64,000 bases of DNA from Eumeta japonica. Taxonomy: Eukaryota > Arthropoda > Insecta > Lepidoptera > Psychidae. The notes beneath the pieces are model-generated. The model searched no databases. It was not told the origin of the DNA and saw nothing but the letters and a program-made list of their open reading frames with translations. Shown piece by piece: positions 32,222 through 43,469 of this stretch. The DNA lies in contig BGZK01001270.1 of NCBI GenBank assembly GCA_005406025.1, positions 62,001 through 126,000 on the forward strand, read 5' to 3'. A program made the translations under genes and the position numbers. Position 1 is the stretch's first letter; each line of letters begins with the position of its first letter.

Positions 32222-33273
32222 AAGATCCCAGAGCGATCAAACATAACTTATTTTCACACAGATGAAACCTTATGTTCCCAGTAGCGTCTCATGTGCTCTG
32301 AATACTTCGTGCTTATGAAGTTCACCCTGTGACACCTGGGCAGGTACCAGGTGAGAAAGGTAACTAGACATAAATGTTATTTTACTTAAATTTTTATGCC
32401 TGATATTTATACATTTTAGGTAGAATATTATTCTGAAATAGTATCGTAAGTGTTTCAAGCTCAAGTGTTGGTTAAATAATGAAAATTCTAACGATTGTGG
32501 CGATGATTATGATGATTAAAAGATGTACAAGTACTTGCTGCAATTAATTATAGTTATCTATTTTTTTTACTAAAATGATTTTTTTTTTATTTATCCCAAC
32601 TGGTATCTATTCTATAATAAAATAAAAACAATTTCTTATGAAACAAAATAGCTTCGAATATATTGATTATCCCAAATATATGCAATAAATTAATTTACTT
32701 TAATATATATTTATTATTACGTTAATTTTGAAGTTTTTCTTATTGAAATAGATATGCGAAAATCTCGGATCGAAAGCAATAAGTATTTAAAAATATTTAA
32801 ATTTTTTTACTCTGAGACGCATGCGCATAGTGCTCTCAAACTTGTATTACCGGCTGAATAATTTTTGTGTTTAGGGGATGTTTGGTCACTACAATTGGTA
32901 TGACTGATGAAATGTAACTTTGTAATAGTTACTTTAGTAACATATTTAAAAATCAGACATGTGAAAATAAGTAAAGTTCGTTTATTTTTTGTGGAGCTTT
33001 AAAGCGTCTGACAAAAGTTCTAGTCCATGAAAAGTGTCTGACACTTAAAATACTATTTCAGAATAATATTCTACAAAATATATATAAAAAATCAGCTATA
33101 CAAATTTAAGTGAAATTACACTTATTTCTAGTTACCTTTCTTAACTGGTACCTGCCCAGGTGTCACAGAGTGAACTTCATAAGCACGAAGTATTCAGAGC
33201 ACATGAGAGGCTACTGGGAATATAAGGTTTCATCTGTGTGAAAATAAGTTATGTCTGATCGCTCTGGGATCTT
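32222..33273. mobile_element. Foldback element with 232-bp inverted arms (1.05 kb)
   Basis: The left arm 32222-32453 is matched by the reverse complement of 33041-33273. Both start AAGATCCCAGAGCGATCA and pass through CATAACTTATTTTCACACAG, ATGTGCTCTGAATACTTCGT and GACACCTGGGCAGGTACCAG. Both finish with GAATATTATTCTGAAATAGT. The arms differ at scattered sites and by small indels, and equal lengths argue for true terminal inverted repeats. The 587-bp centre is AT-rich and non-coding. No target duplication was certain. It is probably a non-autonomous DNA transposon of foldback type; a segmental inverted duplication is the alternative. Confidence 0.8.
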
Positions 33274-33309
33274 GGACTACCATTTCGAACATGTAATTAG
33301 GATTGGCGC

Positions 33310-33650
33310 GAGTACCAGGACAGCACTCGCATGAAGAAGTAGAATAACATTTATATGGTAACTAATTTAATGTAGCGTAATCTGCAAAAAAAAAAAAAAT
33401 TAAACATAACTCGATCGCCCATAAACGTTCAATAGAGTACCAGAATAGCACATGCGGCAAGCGGTACAATGCCATTTATTGTATCTAATTTAATGTGGCG
33501 TATTCTGCTAAAAAATTAAAGCGGTCTCGACCGCCCGTTAACGTTTAACTGAATACCAGGACGGCATACATATGAAGTGCTATAATAATATTTATCTTAC
33601 AATCAATATAATGTAGCATATCCTAAAAATAATAATTTATATTTAACAAA
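33310..33650 (+). repeat. Diverged tandem array, about 2.8 units of 116-125 bp
   Basis: Units begin at 33310, 33435 and 33551 with GAGTACCAGG, GAGTACCAGA and GAATACCAGG. Each continues GCA..CAT..AAG, then an ATTTAT block, then AATTTAATGTAGCGTA-like sequence, and the first two end with GCCC..AACGTT. The array starts 36 bases after the foldback element. Confidence 0.75.
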
Positions 33651-33654
33651 AAAA

Positions 33655-35500
33655 AAGTTATCTATTTACACCAAAGAAGTTGTATATATTTTTTTAATCA
33701 ATCCATAAGCATCACACAAAAACATTGGTCGATTATTAATCTATATAAAATAAAATTTTATATAAAATTTTTGATTTTTTCGGTAATTTTTGAGTCGACA
33801 TCATTACGCTATCCTTTCATATGCATACGAAAATAAATAGGCGTTACTGCATGGTTCTGTGCTATTGATGAAAGCTATATTTTTAACTTTATAAGTTGTT
33901 GAATGTTCTCCGAACAGCGGAAGCGACGTTTCAATAATAAATAGGTAGTGTAAGTCCCGCGTTGTGATCGTGCCTGGATCGCTTTGAAACCGCGCAGATT
34001 GCGAACACGAAACTGTATAGCATTTGTGAAATATATTTCAATGCATTTCATTTCCGGTCTAACATAACAGGTCTTGGCAAATAAAATTCTCTACATAAAG
34101 CCCAAACCTATACTTGAATAAATTTTCAAATTAAGATATAAGCGACTTAATAATGAAAATCGAACAACGTGTTGATTATATCGTTTAAAATTATAAATTA
34201 TGATAAATAGATAATAAAAAACACCTTCAGAATTTCGACTTCTATCCTAAAACACAGCATTTATACCATACGAAAAAAAATGTGAAAAAGTTTGATAAAT
34301 TCATGAGTATGCTTCAAAATTGCAGTTTCGACATGTAAATCCAAAATAAGGTATAAGGTGTTTCATAAATGAATAACCAAGGAAAACTAAATTGAAATTT
34401 TAACGTATTTAGAAAATGTTTTAAATAAACTTTGAAGATATGGTACGAATTTGAATATAAACATTAAGAAGTCATTTAATAGTCAATAGGATAATAACAA
34501 GTGACATATAGAATCTCGAATGTCAGTCCATTGCTAATTAGAACGGCCTCCAAATAATTGTAAAGAAAGAATGAGGCATGGGGTAAGCACGGAGTAACGA
34601 ACGAAATTTTAAAAACGGGAGAAAACCGGTACTCAAAGACCTCCAGAACCAAAATACAACGTTTGGAGCATGGATTAGCCGTGTGTTGGCATTGTTTTGC
34701 CAAAAATAAGATAGTGTTTTGCGGAAGAAAATTGGCTATTACGTTTAGCTAACGTGACTATAGAAAAAGTTTTGATTTTATTGAAATCTGGGTGGCATCA
34801 TGGTTTATTGTATTGTGCCATATTGGCTATCGCTACATCTAAATGCTGAAATGTTTGTACAAAAATGTGACTATATCGGTCTAATTAGAGAATTACAGCC
34901 AATTGTATTTCAGAGAGGAGTAAAGTAGAGAAATGTCGTATTTTAATTCGCCTTCGATTTGGTGATAATATAATCATATTAGCGGAATTGTATGACTTCG
35001 GCGTTATGGCCATTAATCACGGAGTAATTTCTCAGAAATCGAATGTAATAATAAATAGAGTTGAGGCAAAATAAAAGTGGAATTCCTATGTAGTATTCAC
35101 TACTCCGATAGTTGTGAACTTTCCAGGCGAAGTTGTCGAGAAAAACGTTTCCTTGAGACAAAATGTCTGATAAGTTAGATCCATTGTTGAAAAGGAGTCT
35201 ACACGAAAAATCCAGATCTCTATGTATTTTTCAAGACTAGAAATTTGGCGTAGTGTTTTCAATCTAAAATACCGATAATGATGTACAAATGCAAGACGCG
35301 GTCTTTTTCTGCTGGTTATATAAATAAACTCACGGTTGCACATACTATGAGAAGAACTACACTAAAAGCTATAATCAAAGTAACAGACATAGGTCACAAA
35401 TTCAGCAAGATGAATTGATAACAGATGCAACGCATTGTCCGTATAAACGATTACCGCTGTGAGACATATTTTAAAGGGGCAATTACGAATTAAATATCAC
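33655..35500. other. AT-rich stretch, nothing recognised
   Basis: Short frames at 34476-34703, 34979-35161 and 35086-35343 on the minus strand have no recognisable sequence. No repeat borders were seen. Confidence 0.4.
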
Positions 35501-35504
35501 AGCG

Positions 35505-35610
35505 TTGAATAACCTCCAAGTAGAGGAATAACGACTGGGTAGAAGTCACGAGTTACTGCTGGTTACAGGTGGCTTAGGATCGTACGTTGTGGAAATCATA
35601 GGACACTTGT
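35505..35610 (+). pseudogene. RTE-like LINE 3' end scrap
   Basis: The DNA CGACTGGGTAGAAGTCACGA and GGTGGCTTAGGATCGTACGT resembles the 3' end of lepidopteran RTE-like LINEs, where the sequence GGATCG(T)TCGTCGTGGAA encodes the last residues. It shares GTGGAAATCAT-type sequence with 54990-55020. It is very short, so the assignment is tentative. Confidence 0.4.
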
Positions 35611-35884
35611 AACAGTGACCTTTCAGTAATTCAAATGATACAATAGGGTACAAATCCTTGGTGAATTTGAAGCTAATAATAATATTAATTGAATTTGTCA
35701 AGTTTGTTTAAAATTATAGTGATTACATGCATATATCCATGCAAATAATCCTATTGACGTTCACAATAAATGTACTATTCAAAAAATCAAAAAGAGCAAC
35801 GTTGCTATTTTTACATTTTATTTTATATGATCAGGTTTTACTTCTTTACAACTGCATGTTATTCTATAACTTGTTATATCATAT

Positions 35885-35970
35885 GGAGAGATTTAGACTC
35901 TATGTTGGCCCGGTGTGGGTTGTGGGTTGCTGACCGAGCTATAGCTTGTCATGTTCTCCGAAGCATAAAT
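35885..35970 (-). mobile_element. SINE body fragment
   Basis: TTGGCCCGGTGTGGGTTGTG followed by GGTTGCTGACCGAGCTATAG matches the block at 58358-58420 (TGGCCCAGTGCGGGTCGAGG) in the same orientation. The head and core are missing. Confidence 0.5.
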
Positions 35971-36104
35971 CAAATAGTTTTGAGTTTAAAATTACTTGGT
36001 CAATTCACCTATGCTCGAGATTCAAAGTTAACACTTTCTAATTCGAAGGAAACGCTTTGACTAATTGTCTTCACTGCCTTTGAAATCATATTGACTGTTG
36101 TTTT

Positions 36105-36855
36105 TTAGGGTTCCGAGCCAAAATGACAAAAACGGAACCCTTATAGTTTCGCCATGTCCGTCTATATGTCACAAGCATTTATTCAAAAAATACAAGATGA
36201 ATATTGAAGAAATTTATAATGTAGGTGGCTTCTATAAGCTGCTACTTAGTTTGATGGTTAAATAACAAAAAAAATATTTCTAGTGGGCACACCATAAGTG
36301 TAACAGAAGCTAAAAATTTTTTTAAAGCAAATGTCAACTTGTGGCACATATTTTGACAGCTCTTTTATAAAAAACTCTAAGGTTTCTAAGCTATTTTTCT
36401 GACTACATGAACACTTGCGGAAATAATCGCTCCGAAAATTGCTTAAATTGTGTCCTCCCCACTCTATTTTCTAAACAGTATGTAAAAAAAACAAGAAAAG
36501 AAAACAAAAGTGACGCTCAATAAATACTTTTAACAGAAATTGTTCTGAACCTGATCAGATACATAATTTTTGAGTTATTGTCGAAAAACTGCCCTTTTCA
36601 AAAAAAGGATGTAAGTGCCTCGAAGATACGCTCCTTTGCTAATGCATTTTAGTTCATACTAGTTTAATAGTAATAGTCGACATACCTACTTGTTTTTCTA
36701 GTTATAGGCGACTAAAGTGCTTATCTTTATTATGTGTGGGAAACATGGAAAAAGTGTAACAATGTTCTTTTTTCATCTGTAGTGCAGTTCTTGGTAATAA
36801 TGGCTTTGGAACCAAATAATCAGCATAGTCCGACGTACTATTGGCCATTTTTAAA
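36105..36855 (-). repeat. ACCGG-family dispersed repeat, copy A
   Basis: This ~750-bp element begins (plus strand) AGGGTTCCGAGCCAAAATGA, then ACGGAACCCTTATAGTTTCG and CATGTCCGTCTATATGTCAC. It ends with GTCCGACGTACTATTGGCC. It is an inverted copy of 40135-40882: shared landmarks include AGTGTCCTCC-type and CATGGAAAAAGTGTAACA sequences. Such repeats with an 'ACCGGCCAAGTG' end and a GGGTTCCG end are common in moth and butterfly genomes. It is non-coding and its mobiliser is unknown. Confidence 0.7.
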
Positions 36856-36864
36856 CTTTTATTG

Positions 36865-37005
36865 AAAATGGAGAGGTATTATAAGTTTGGCAAGTGTATC
36901 TGTATATCGGTGGGTCTGAGTGTAACATCGTAGCTCCAAAAACGGTTGAACCGCTCCTGTATGCTAAACGCATGGGGGTTTTTTAAAATTTGCGCAGTTC
37001 TGTTT
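36865..37005 (+). repeat. Dispersed repeat fragment (GAGGTATTATAAGTTTG family)
   Basis: GAGAGGTATTATAAGTTTGG, then a TCTG-rich run, 'CATCGTAGCTCC', 'CGGTTGAACCG' and GGGGGTTTTTTAAAATTTG form a pattern familiar from short lepidopteran repeats. It directly abuts copy A of the ACCGG family. Confidence 0.4.
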
Positions 37006-37009
37006 TAAA

Positions 37010-37410
37010 TACCTTTGCTCTGTATACTGTCTACCAGGGAGTCGTTAACTTTGTGTTCCCGCCCAAGCCAAAGTAAGAAACATGCCGAGATCCGAGTGGT
37101 AAGAGTAGTTAAAAATGTTATGTCGTAATCCTCAGCTTCGGACACCCTGCGCAATTCTGTTATAAGTAGCCTCGCCCCTTTAGAACCACTGTTGATTAGT
37201 TGACTTATCATAGAAATTAAAAAAAATCGTAAGTGGTTAAATTATTTTCAAAATATTTGATTAAAAACTGAAAAAATAAGTTAATGGTTTAAAAGAACAT
37301 AAAAAAACACGCTTTTTACGAATAGGTAGTTAATGTACTAAAAATCAAAAATAATTATTGAACCTGTTTTCTTTGTCTACCCCGAAGAAACCGGATAAAT
37401 CTTATTTATA
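37010..37410. other. Intergenic stretch, nothing recognised
   Basis: A 68-codon minus-strand frame at 37005-37211 has no recognisable motif. Confidence 0.4.
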
Positions 37411-37417
37411 ATAAAGT

Positions 37418-37518
37418 CTAATATTTGAGTGTAAAAGCGTGGGGCGCTTTTCTTTAAAAAATACGGATATATAGGGAAGTTGTTTTTAAACGTGCCATAG
37501 TTTACACTCAAATATTAG
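37418..37518. repeat. 18-bp perfect inverted repeat with a nested hairpin
   Basis: CTAATATTTGAGTGTAAA (37418-37435) and TTTACACTCAAATATTAG (37501-37518) are perfect complements 65 bp apart. Next to the left arm, AAAAGCG-TGGG-CGCTTTT (37433-37451) forms its own hairpin. The arrangement could fold as a stem with an internal hairpin. Confidence 0.85.
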
Positions 37519-37524
37519 GTCGAG

Positions 37525-39235
37525 TAAAAGTTTTTTCGTATTATATAAGTAAAAAGTTGCAGTGAAATCTCTGGTCGTGTTGTTTGCATCTGGCTAGTTT
37601 TAATACCATGAAATAGATGAGATTTTAAAAAAAGAAAAATAAAAATTCAAGCGATGACCCGCCGTTTTTATATTGTTTTTATTAAGAAGTAGAGAAAAAA
37701 CGGCCGAAATTGATCAACTGAAAGGGTGGGATTTTTCACCATGATAATGTCAGACCTCAAACATATTTTGATACTCAGTAAATATTTAAACAATTTGGTT
37801 AGGCAGAGTTAATGCATCCACAATATAGCCTTGACCTTGCATCCTCAGATTTTCACCTGTTTCGGTCTCTTCAGAATTCTTTAGGTAGTGTTAGGTTAAC
37901 ATAAAGAGAAGAGTTTCAAAACTATTTGTCGCAGTTTTTTAATCAGCAGTCCCAAAATTTCTACAGTAATGGGATTGTCACTACCTAATAATTACTTTGA
38001 ATTTGTATGTAGAGTATGAGAAACTTTCCCCGACCTTATATTATACCTATACTGTTTCAACTCAGGAATAAACAAAAAAAACATAGTTTTGATAATTATT
38101 TTTTGGTTTTTACTTCAGTTCCTACCTATTTATAAAAGCGTGCCTTTCTACTTATATTTTTCTTTAAAAGATAAAAAATAACTGGAAGTTTATAATATTT
38201 TTTTAAAATTATAAAACAAGACAATGATAGATAAGGGTTGTTAATAATTGTTGTCGGTTCATTAGAGATTATATTAGAAAAATAGGAAAGCTCTCAGAAT
38301 CGATACTAACTTATGAGGAGATTTTCAAAACACAATACTGTTGGACAAAGAGCATACAACACTATCAAGATGCTTAAGGAGCAAAGATACGAATAGCTTT
38401 TTAAGCCAATCAGATATCGAGTATGCAGCGCTAGCTAGATTTGATGCAAACTACATCTTTCTGTAGTTTAGTTTAGTTATTACTTTTGTACTTCTGTAGT
38501 TTCTTATAGGCTTACAAAATATCTCGTTTCTTTTGCGGTATGGGATAGTGAATTGCCATTCTTTATATTAGTGAAGTGACAGCTGACCTAAGTTTTTTGG
38601 TGACTTTGGAAAGGCAATAGTTTATGAGGCGTAGTTTATTGGTCTCATTCAAATTCTACTAGCGTACTCCCGGTAGTCCCTTATAAGGTTCGAAGACGAG
38701 GTTATGCTGCTTCCTGAGAGCACGGTATTTATGGTAATTATGACTTTGATCCCGGTTTCGGGGATGTGATGCATTGCAAATGCTTGAAAAACGATGTCGT
38801 CACTGGCCAGTACAAAATGAAAATGTAAAAACTAAAAATGCAACCACAGAGAACCTAAAATTAAGAGGCAGTTTTGTTTTTCCCTTAACTTGAAATTGCT
38901 AAATAATAAAAAAATGTCTCGTAACTGTTCAATCAAATTCTATGTAGTGTATTTTTTCACTACATTTTGACTTTAGTTAAAAGATTTATCTCTTCGAATT
39001 AGCCATAAATCGTACCGCAAAGCAAGCTTTTTCGTAAATGTAAATATTTTTTTTTATTTTAGGCAAACAAACCTTTACTTTCACTCACTACCTAAAGAGT
39101 TCAAGCAGTTGTTATCGAGTAACGGCTGCATTTGAGTCATATCTGGGGATTGTTATAAATGTAGTTAATCCACGTATGTGTAATGATATACACATTCAAC
39201 AAAATATGTAAACCTCAAATGAAATAACGTCGTAA
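37525..39235. other. AT-rich stretch, nothing recognised
   Basis: No frame, repeat border or structural element could be supported. Confidence 0.4.
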
Positions 39236-39239
39236 TGAT

Positions 39240-39535
39240 GAAAGAAAGCGGGCTAGCCCATAACGCTTTAGACACCTGCCCCATAAATAACGGACTGCGC
39301 CTTCAGGGACCTTGTATTGCAAAGAAAGGAAAGGTAGGAACATTCTGAGAGGAGAAATCATCTTCTCTCGCCCCGAGAAAATTTATTACCACTTAATATA
39401 AGCAGTGAAATGTGGCCGAAGCTCGAGTGTATCCACCAATATTGTTATTAATGGAGCATTCAAACTGCCAGCGGACCCCTAACGAATATTTAATATCGCA
39501 GCTTCGCGATTTATGGACGGAGGAATAATTTTTTT
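39240..39535. other. Moderately GC-rich block, candidate conserved non-coding DNA
   Basis: Includes CCCCATAAATAACGG, GAGAAAATTTATTACCAC, AATATTGTTATTAATGGAGC and CGCAGCTTCGCGATTTATGG. Such mixes of homeodomain-like words with GC-rich spacers resemble insect developmental enhancers. No transposon similarity was seen. Confidence 0.3.
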
Positions 39536-39539
39536 TTTT

Positions 39540-40130
39540 GGATACGTACCATTGTAAAGTGTTATTTAATTGTATACGTTTCGGTAAAAAGCGTTAGCGA
39601 GGTTTTCATATACTTTTTCACGTTCCCCGAATAAAACGATTCTTGCGGTAACACGTTTTCTTTGTATCGGTATTTGTAGTAGAAATGTAAAAAAAAATTG
39701 AAATACGTGTATACACTTGAAAGTCGTTGTTTCTTAGAACACTTAATTAAATAAGAAGACGAAGATAATTATGAGAGTTGATTAAAGAAGCAACAATTAA
39801 CGTCATTTTTAAATTTTATCTTATACATTGTTTGTGCCTATTGAAATTTTGAGTTTTACAACATCAACAAGGTATAAAGTAAAATGTTCTCCCTATATGT
39901 ATTTAGCTATAAAATACAATGGTGGTTTTAAATAGGTAAATAAAAGCCCACATAATAAAAACGAGTGGTCGCTTGACATTTGATCGAGAAGAAAATTCAT
40001 CATTTGTTTTGTTTTAAGGTTTTGTAAAAAAAAAGGATTAGAGTAATAAATAATTAATAGATATACTTTGTATATGGTGAACAGATTGCTGCTTAATAAG
40101 TGTATCTATATATTGTTACAGTGTATGAAA
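39540..40130. other. AT-rich stretch, nothing recognised
   Basis: No supportable feature. Confidence 0.4.
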
Positions 40131-40134
40131 ATAG

Positions 40135-40882
40135 ATAAAAACCGGCCAAGTGTATGTCGGATCGTCTTCAATGTACGGTGCCGAAGCCGTCACTACAAAT
40201 AAACGCACTATAGATGAAAAAACTACGTTGTTACACTTTTTACCATGTTTCCTGCACATAATAGGCATAAGCACTTTAGTCACCTCTAACTAGAGAAACA
40301 AGTAGATATGTCGACTGTTACTATTAAAATAGTGTAATTTATAAAACACCAGAAAAAGATAGTATTTTCACGGCTTTTCACGGCAGTTTCTTGGTAATAA
40401 TTCAAAATCAGTATATCTGATCATGTTCAATTTAATTTTCTTTGAAAGCATTTAGTAAGCGTTGTCTTTATAATTTTTTTCATAATTTTTTGACAAACGT
40501 TTAAAAATATAGAGGAGAGGACACAATTTATGCTATTTTCGAAGCGATTATTTCCGAAATTATTGACTTAATTAAAAAAAATTTGCTAAAAACCTTAAGG
40601 TGTTTTTAAAAGAACTGTCGAAATATGTGTCACACGTTGATGTTTGCAGAAAAAAATTTGTTTCAGCTTCTGTTACATGTATGGAGTGCCCCCATTAGAA
40701 ATATCTATTTTTGTTATTTAAGTACTAAACTAAGTAGCGGCTTATGCAAGACATCAATAACATAAATTTCATGAATATGCGTCTTGTAATTTTTGACTAC
40801 AATTCCTGTGACATACGGATGGACAGACAAGTACGACGAAACTATAAGGGTTCAGTTTTTGCCATTTTGGCTCGGAACTCAA
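40135..40882 (+). repeat. ACCGG-family dispersed repeat, copy B
   Basis: Starts AAAACCGGCCAAGTGTATGT and ends with ACTATAAGGGTTCAG then TGGCTCGGAACTC. It corresponds base by base, with divergence, to the reverse complement of 36105-36855, including GGAGAGGACACAATTTATGC and GTGACATACGGATGGACAG. It has no coding capacity. Confidence 0.7.
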
Positions 40883-40894
40883 AAAATATTCAAT

Positions 40895-41165
40895 TTCAAC
40901 CTGCGGCTTCGCCCGCGTGTACACATAGTGAAATTCTTCATATTTTATGTTAACAGTTCTTGCTGTCAATACATAACCGGATCCGGTTCTTAGTTCCGGT
41001 ACTGTTCTTGATTCCAATCCATGCTGACATCGATGACATGCTGTTAATATTGAATGTGGTCTTATGTTGGGCTTCCCCCGGTCTCATTCTTGAATTTGAT
41101 CCAACTTTCGCTCTCGGTTCTGATCCTGATCCGGCTCTACTAGGGGATGGCTGTTGAAGCATATT
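40895..41165 (-). repeat. Helitron-type hairpin plus purine-rich quasi-repeat block
   Basis: On the minus strand GTACACGCGGGCGAAGCCGC resembles a terminal Helitron hairpin. The neighbouring 40970-41160 consists of reshuffled short words such as GAACCGG, GGATCAG and GAATCAAG, matching in style the blocks at 42795-43000, 43165-43330, 46770-46880 and 61440-61560. It shares 'GGGCTTCCCCCG' with 46661. Confidence 0.45.
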
Positions 41166-41546
41166 TAGGAATGAAGGTCCCTAAAGGTAAATTTTTTTAT
41201 AATTGTGAAGAAGCATTGAAAATCGAGTTGTTCATTTCGATATAAAATCCGACAATTTTAATTTAGGCTGTCCTCGATCTCTGGAGGTGACGGTTCGTCA
41301 GGAGCGTCAGCTCCGACTTAGAGTGTTGGCTATATTCGAATGTCAATCGTGGAGAAGAGACGAAATATTTTATAATTTCAGCCGAAGTAAACCACAAGAA
41401 TCTAGTGGATTTAGTGACAAGATCCATGCTGTAGATTAAGTTGTTAACACGTTGTCTCTGCGTGCGTGACAATGTTAGTTAGCAATCACCAAACCGCACT
41501 GGGTCGGTAAGGGAGGTTCAAGGTTCTAGGCTTTCACTATCGTATA

Positions 41547-43464
41547 TCTGTATAAATGGAAAAGAAAAATGGACCATGTATGTCCTAGTATCAATTGAGA
41601 ACGGCTTGACCGATTGGAATTTTTTTTTGTTCTGTTCGTTATTATCACGACAAGGTTTGTATAAAAGAAAATAACACTTTGTATCTGTCTGTCTGTTTGT
41701 ATTTGGGGTATCTTTGGAACGGCTGAACGGGAATTTAAAGGGAAGATAGAAAAGTTTCCTGGGCTACATTTGGGGTACTTTTATTTATTATATTTTTTTA
41801 GGGTTTCTGCGTCGTAAAAAAAACATTAAAAATGGTATACTTTATTGGAATTTAAACAAAGTAGGACCGATCTCGAGATCGGAAGCAAAACTGGCAGCAG
41901 GGCTAAATCGAGAAGAAATTAAGGGCGAGGAAGGGGATCGGAATTATAAGGGATGTATGGACCACAGTATTATAAATCAATTCCAAAAAAATGTAGGAAA
42001 TCGTTCTATGTTCACAATGGAGGAGCTATAGACGACAACTACCTATATCAATAAATCAAAGTACGTATGTTTGTCCTCTATACTTACCTAATCTATTGAT
42101 CCGATTACGATGAAACTTTAGTGATATGTAATACGCATACCGGGGAAGATTTCTAAATAAAAACATGTGTGGCACTCGGGGACTGCCGCGGTAAAGCTAT
42201 TGCATAGTATTTTTATCAACTTATGCAATTATAATTATTTATTTTATTTTATTTATGCAGTATTTTTTTTGAGGAGGTGCCCTAACGCCGAAACTCTAAG
42301 CAGGCATGAGTCACCAGATTGTGGGGCGAAGAGGGGGATTACGCATGCGCAGTAACGCCGATACAACCAATGCCACCTAGAGGCGAGTTGCTGAACTACA
42401 GAGACAAGCGTGATATTTCAAAAAAGTCATTTAAAGTTCTGCTATTCATCGATAGATGGCAAAAGTAAAAAGTATCACCGCTGTGCCGGTCGGAGTGGGG
42501 GGTGTTAGGTTATTTTCGTTGCGGAATTTCTGGATTCGGTCTCCACGCTCAAGGCCCGCGATAGAAGCTATGCAATAGCTTAAAACTAGCATTTGTTCCC
42601 GATTATATCCGCGTATTTTTACTACTAAACCAAACTAATGAACCTATTCTAAAAATTTATTCATTAATAGACATTAGCACTATTCTGAGTAAATAAGTCT
42701 GCAATCAATATCCCAGGCTTTGTCCATGAATTTATTTTTATAAGACAATTTTAACAATTCTTTAATTCATAGAAAGAGCTACTCGATCCCCGTATTTACT
42801 CCTGGCTTCGTCCACACCGGAATTGGGACTGGTAGCGGAATTGAAATTGAAAGCTGAACAGTGATCAAAATCGAGAAAAGGATCAGAATCATGATCGAAA
42901 GCGGGACCGGGACCGAAATTGAGAACTGGACTTGGGTTGAAAATGAAAGTGAAGATGGGATCAAAATTTAAAGTGCGACCGGGATGTTTCATGTTTTGTG
43001 TATTATACGTACTAAAGTTTGTCGCCGACTTTAACCATGTATTTGCATTATTGAACTGAACTACTACACCGATTCTAAAAATTCGTTTACTCATAGGAAG
43101 TGTAGCCTCCTATATCTTCGAGTAATATTGTCTATATTTTATTTTGATACTAACTTCCAGCTTAGTTTAAATTGGAACTGTGATTGGTAGCAGAATCGTA
43201 ATTGAAAGCGGAACAAACAGGAGAAACGAGAACGGGACCAGGATCAGAATTGAAAGCGGGACCGGGACCGACATTGAGAACGGGACTAGGTCAGTAAGCA
43301 AGTGTGGGGACGGGACCAGAATCAAAAGGGATTTAAATTGACATCGATCCATACAAAAGAAGAAAAAGTTCATTCTACGTCCATGCTGGCGCATCTGCGG
43401 GCATTGACTGTACGGGCAAGTCACCTACAAGAAAATGCAGGACAACGTCTGTCGGGCCAGCTAG
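41547..43464 (+). mobile_element. Non-autonomous Helitron, 1.9 kb, with quasi-repeat interior
   Basis: It begins TCTGTATAAATGGAAAAG directly after an A. It ends with the hairpin GACA-ACGTC-TGTC, then GGGCCAGCTAG directly before a T, giving both Helitron termini. The interior contains no Rep or helicase sequence. It has phrases typical of lepidopteran derivatives (CTCGGGGACTGCCGCGGTAA, GCCTTGAGCGTGGAG) and two purine-rich quasi-repeat blocks. It may be a composite, because other Helitron-like leader phrases occur near 41680 and 42050. Confidence 0.6.
42795..43330 (+). repeat. Purine-rich quasi-repeats (GGGACCGGGA / GAAATTGAAA words)
   Basis: Two blocks (about 42810-43000 and 43170-43330) are built from permuted short words such as GGGACCGGGACCGAAATTGA, GATCAGAATC and GAAAGC. 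The order differs between blocks while the word set is constant, which looks like slippage-driven expansion. Frames through it are open by composition, not by coding. Confidence 0.6.
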
Positions 43465-43469
43465 TGTGT

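Noticed and set aside
33310..33650. CRISPR-like array
   Set aside because: Units are diverged along their whole length rather than identical repeats with unique spacers, and the sequence is eukaryotic.
42762..43424. Open frames of up to 110 codons on the minus strand
   Set aside because: They run through purine-rich quasi-repeats, so openness follows from composition (few T-A-A/G words on that strand) rather than coding.
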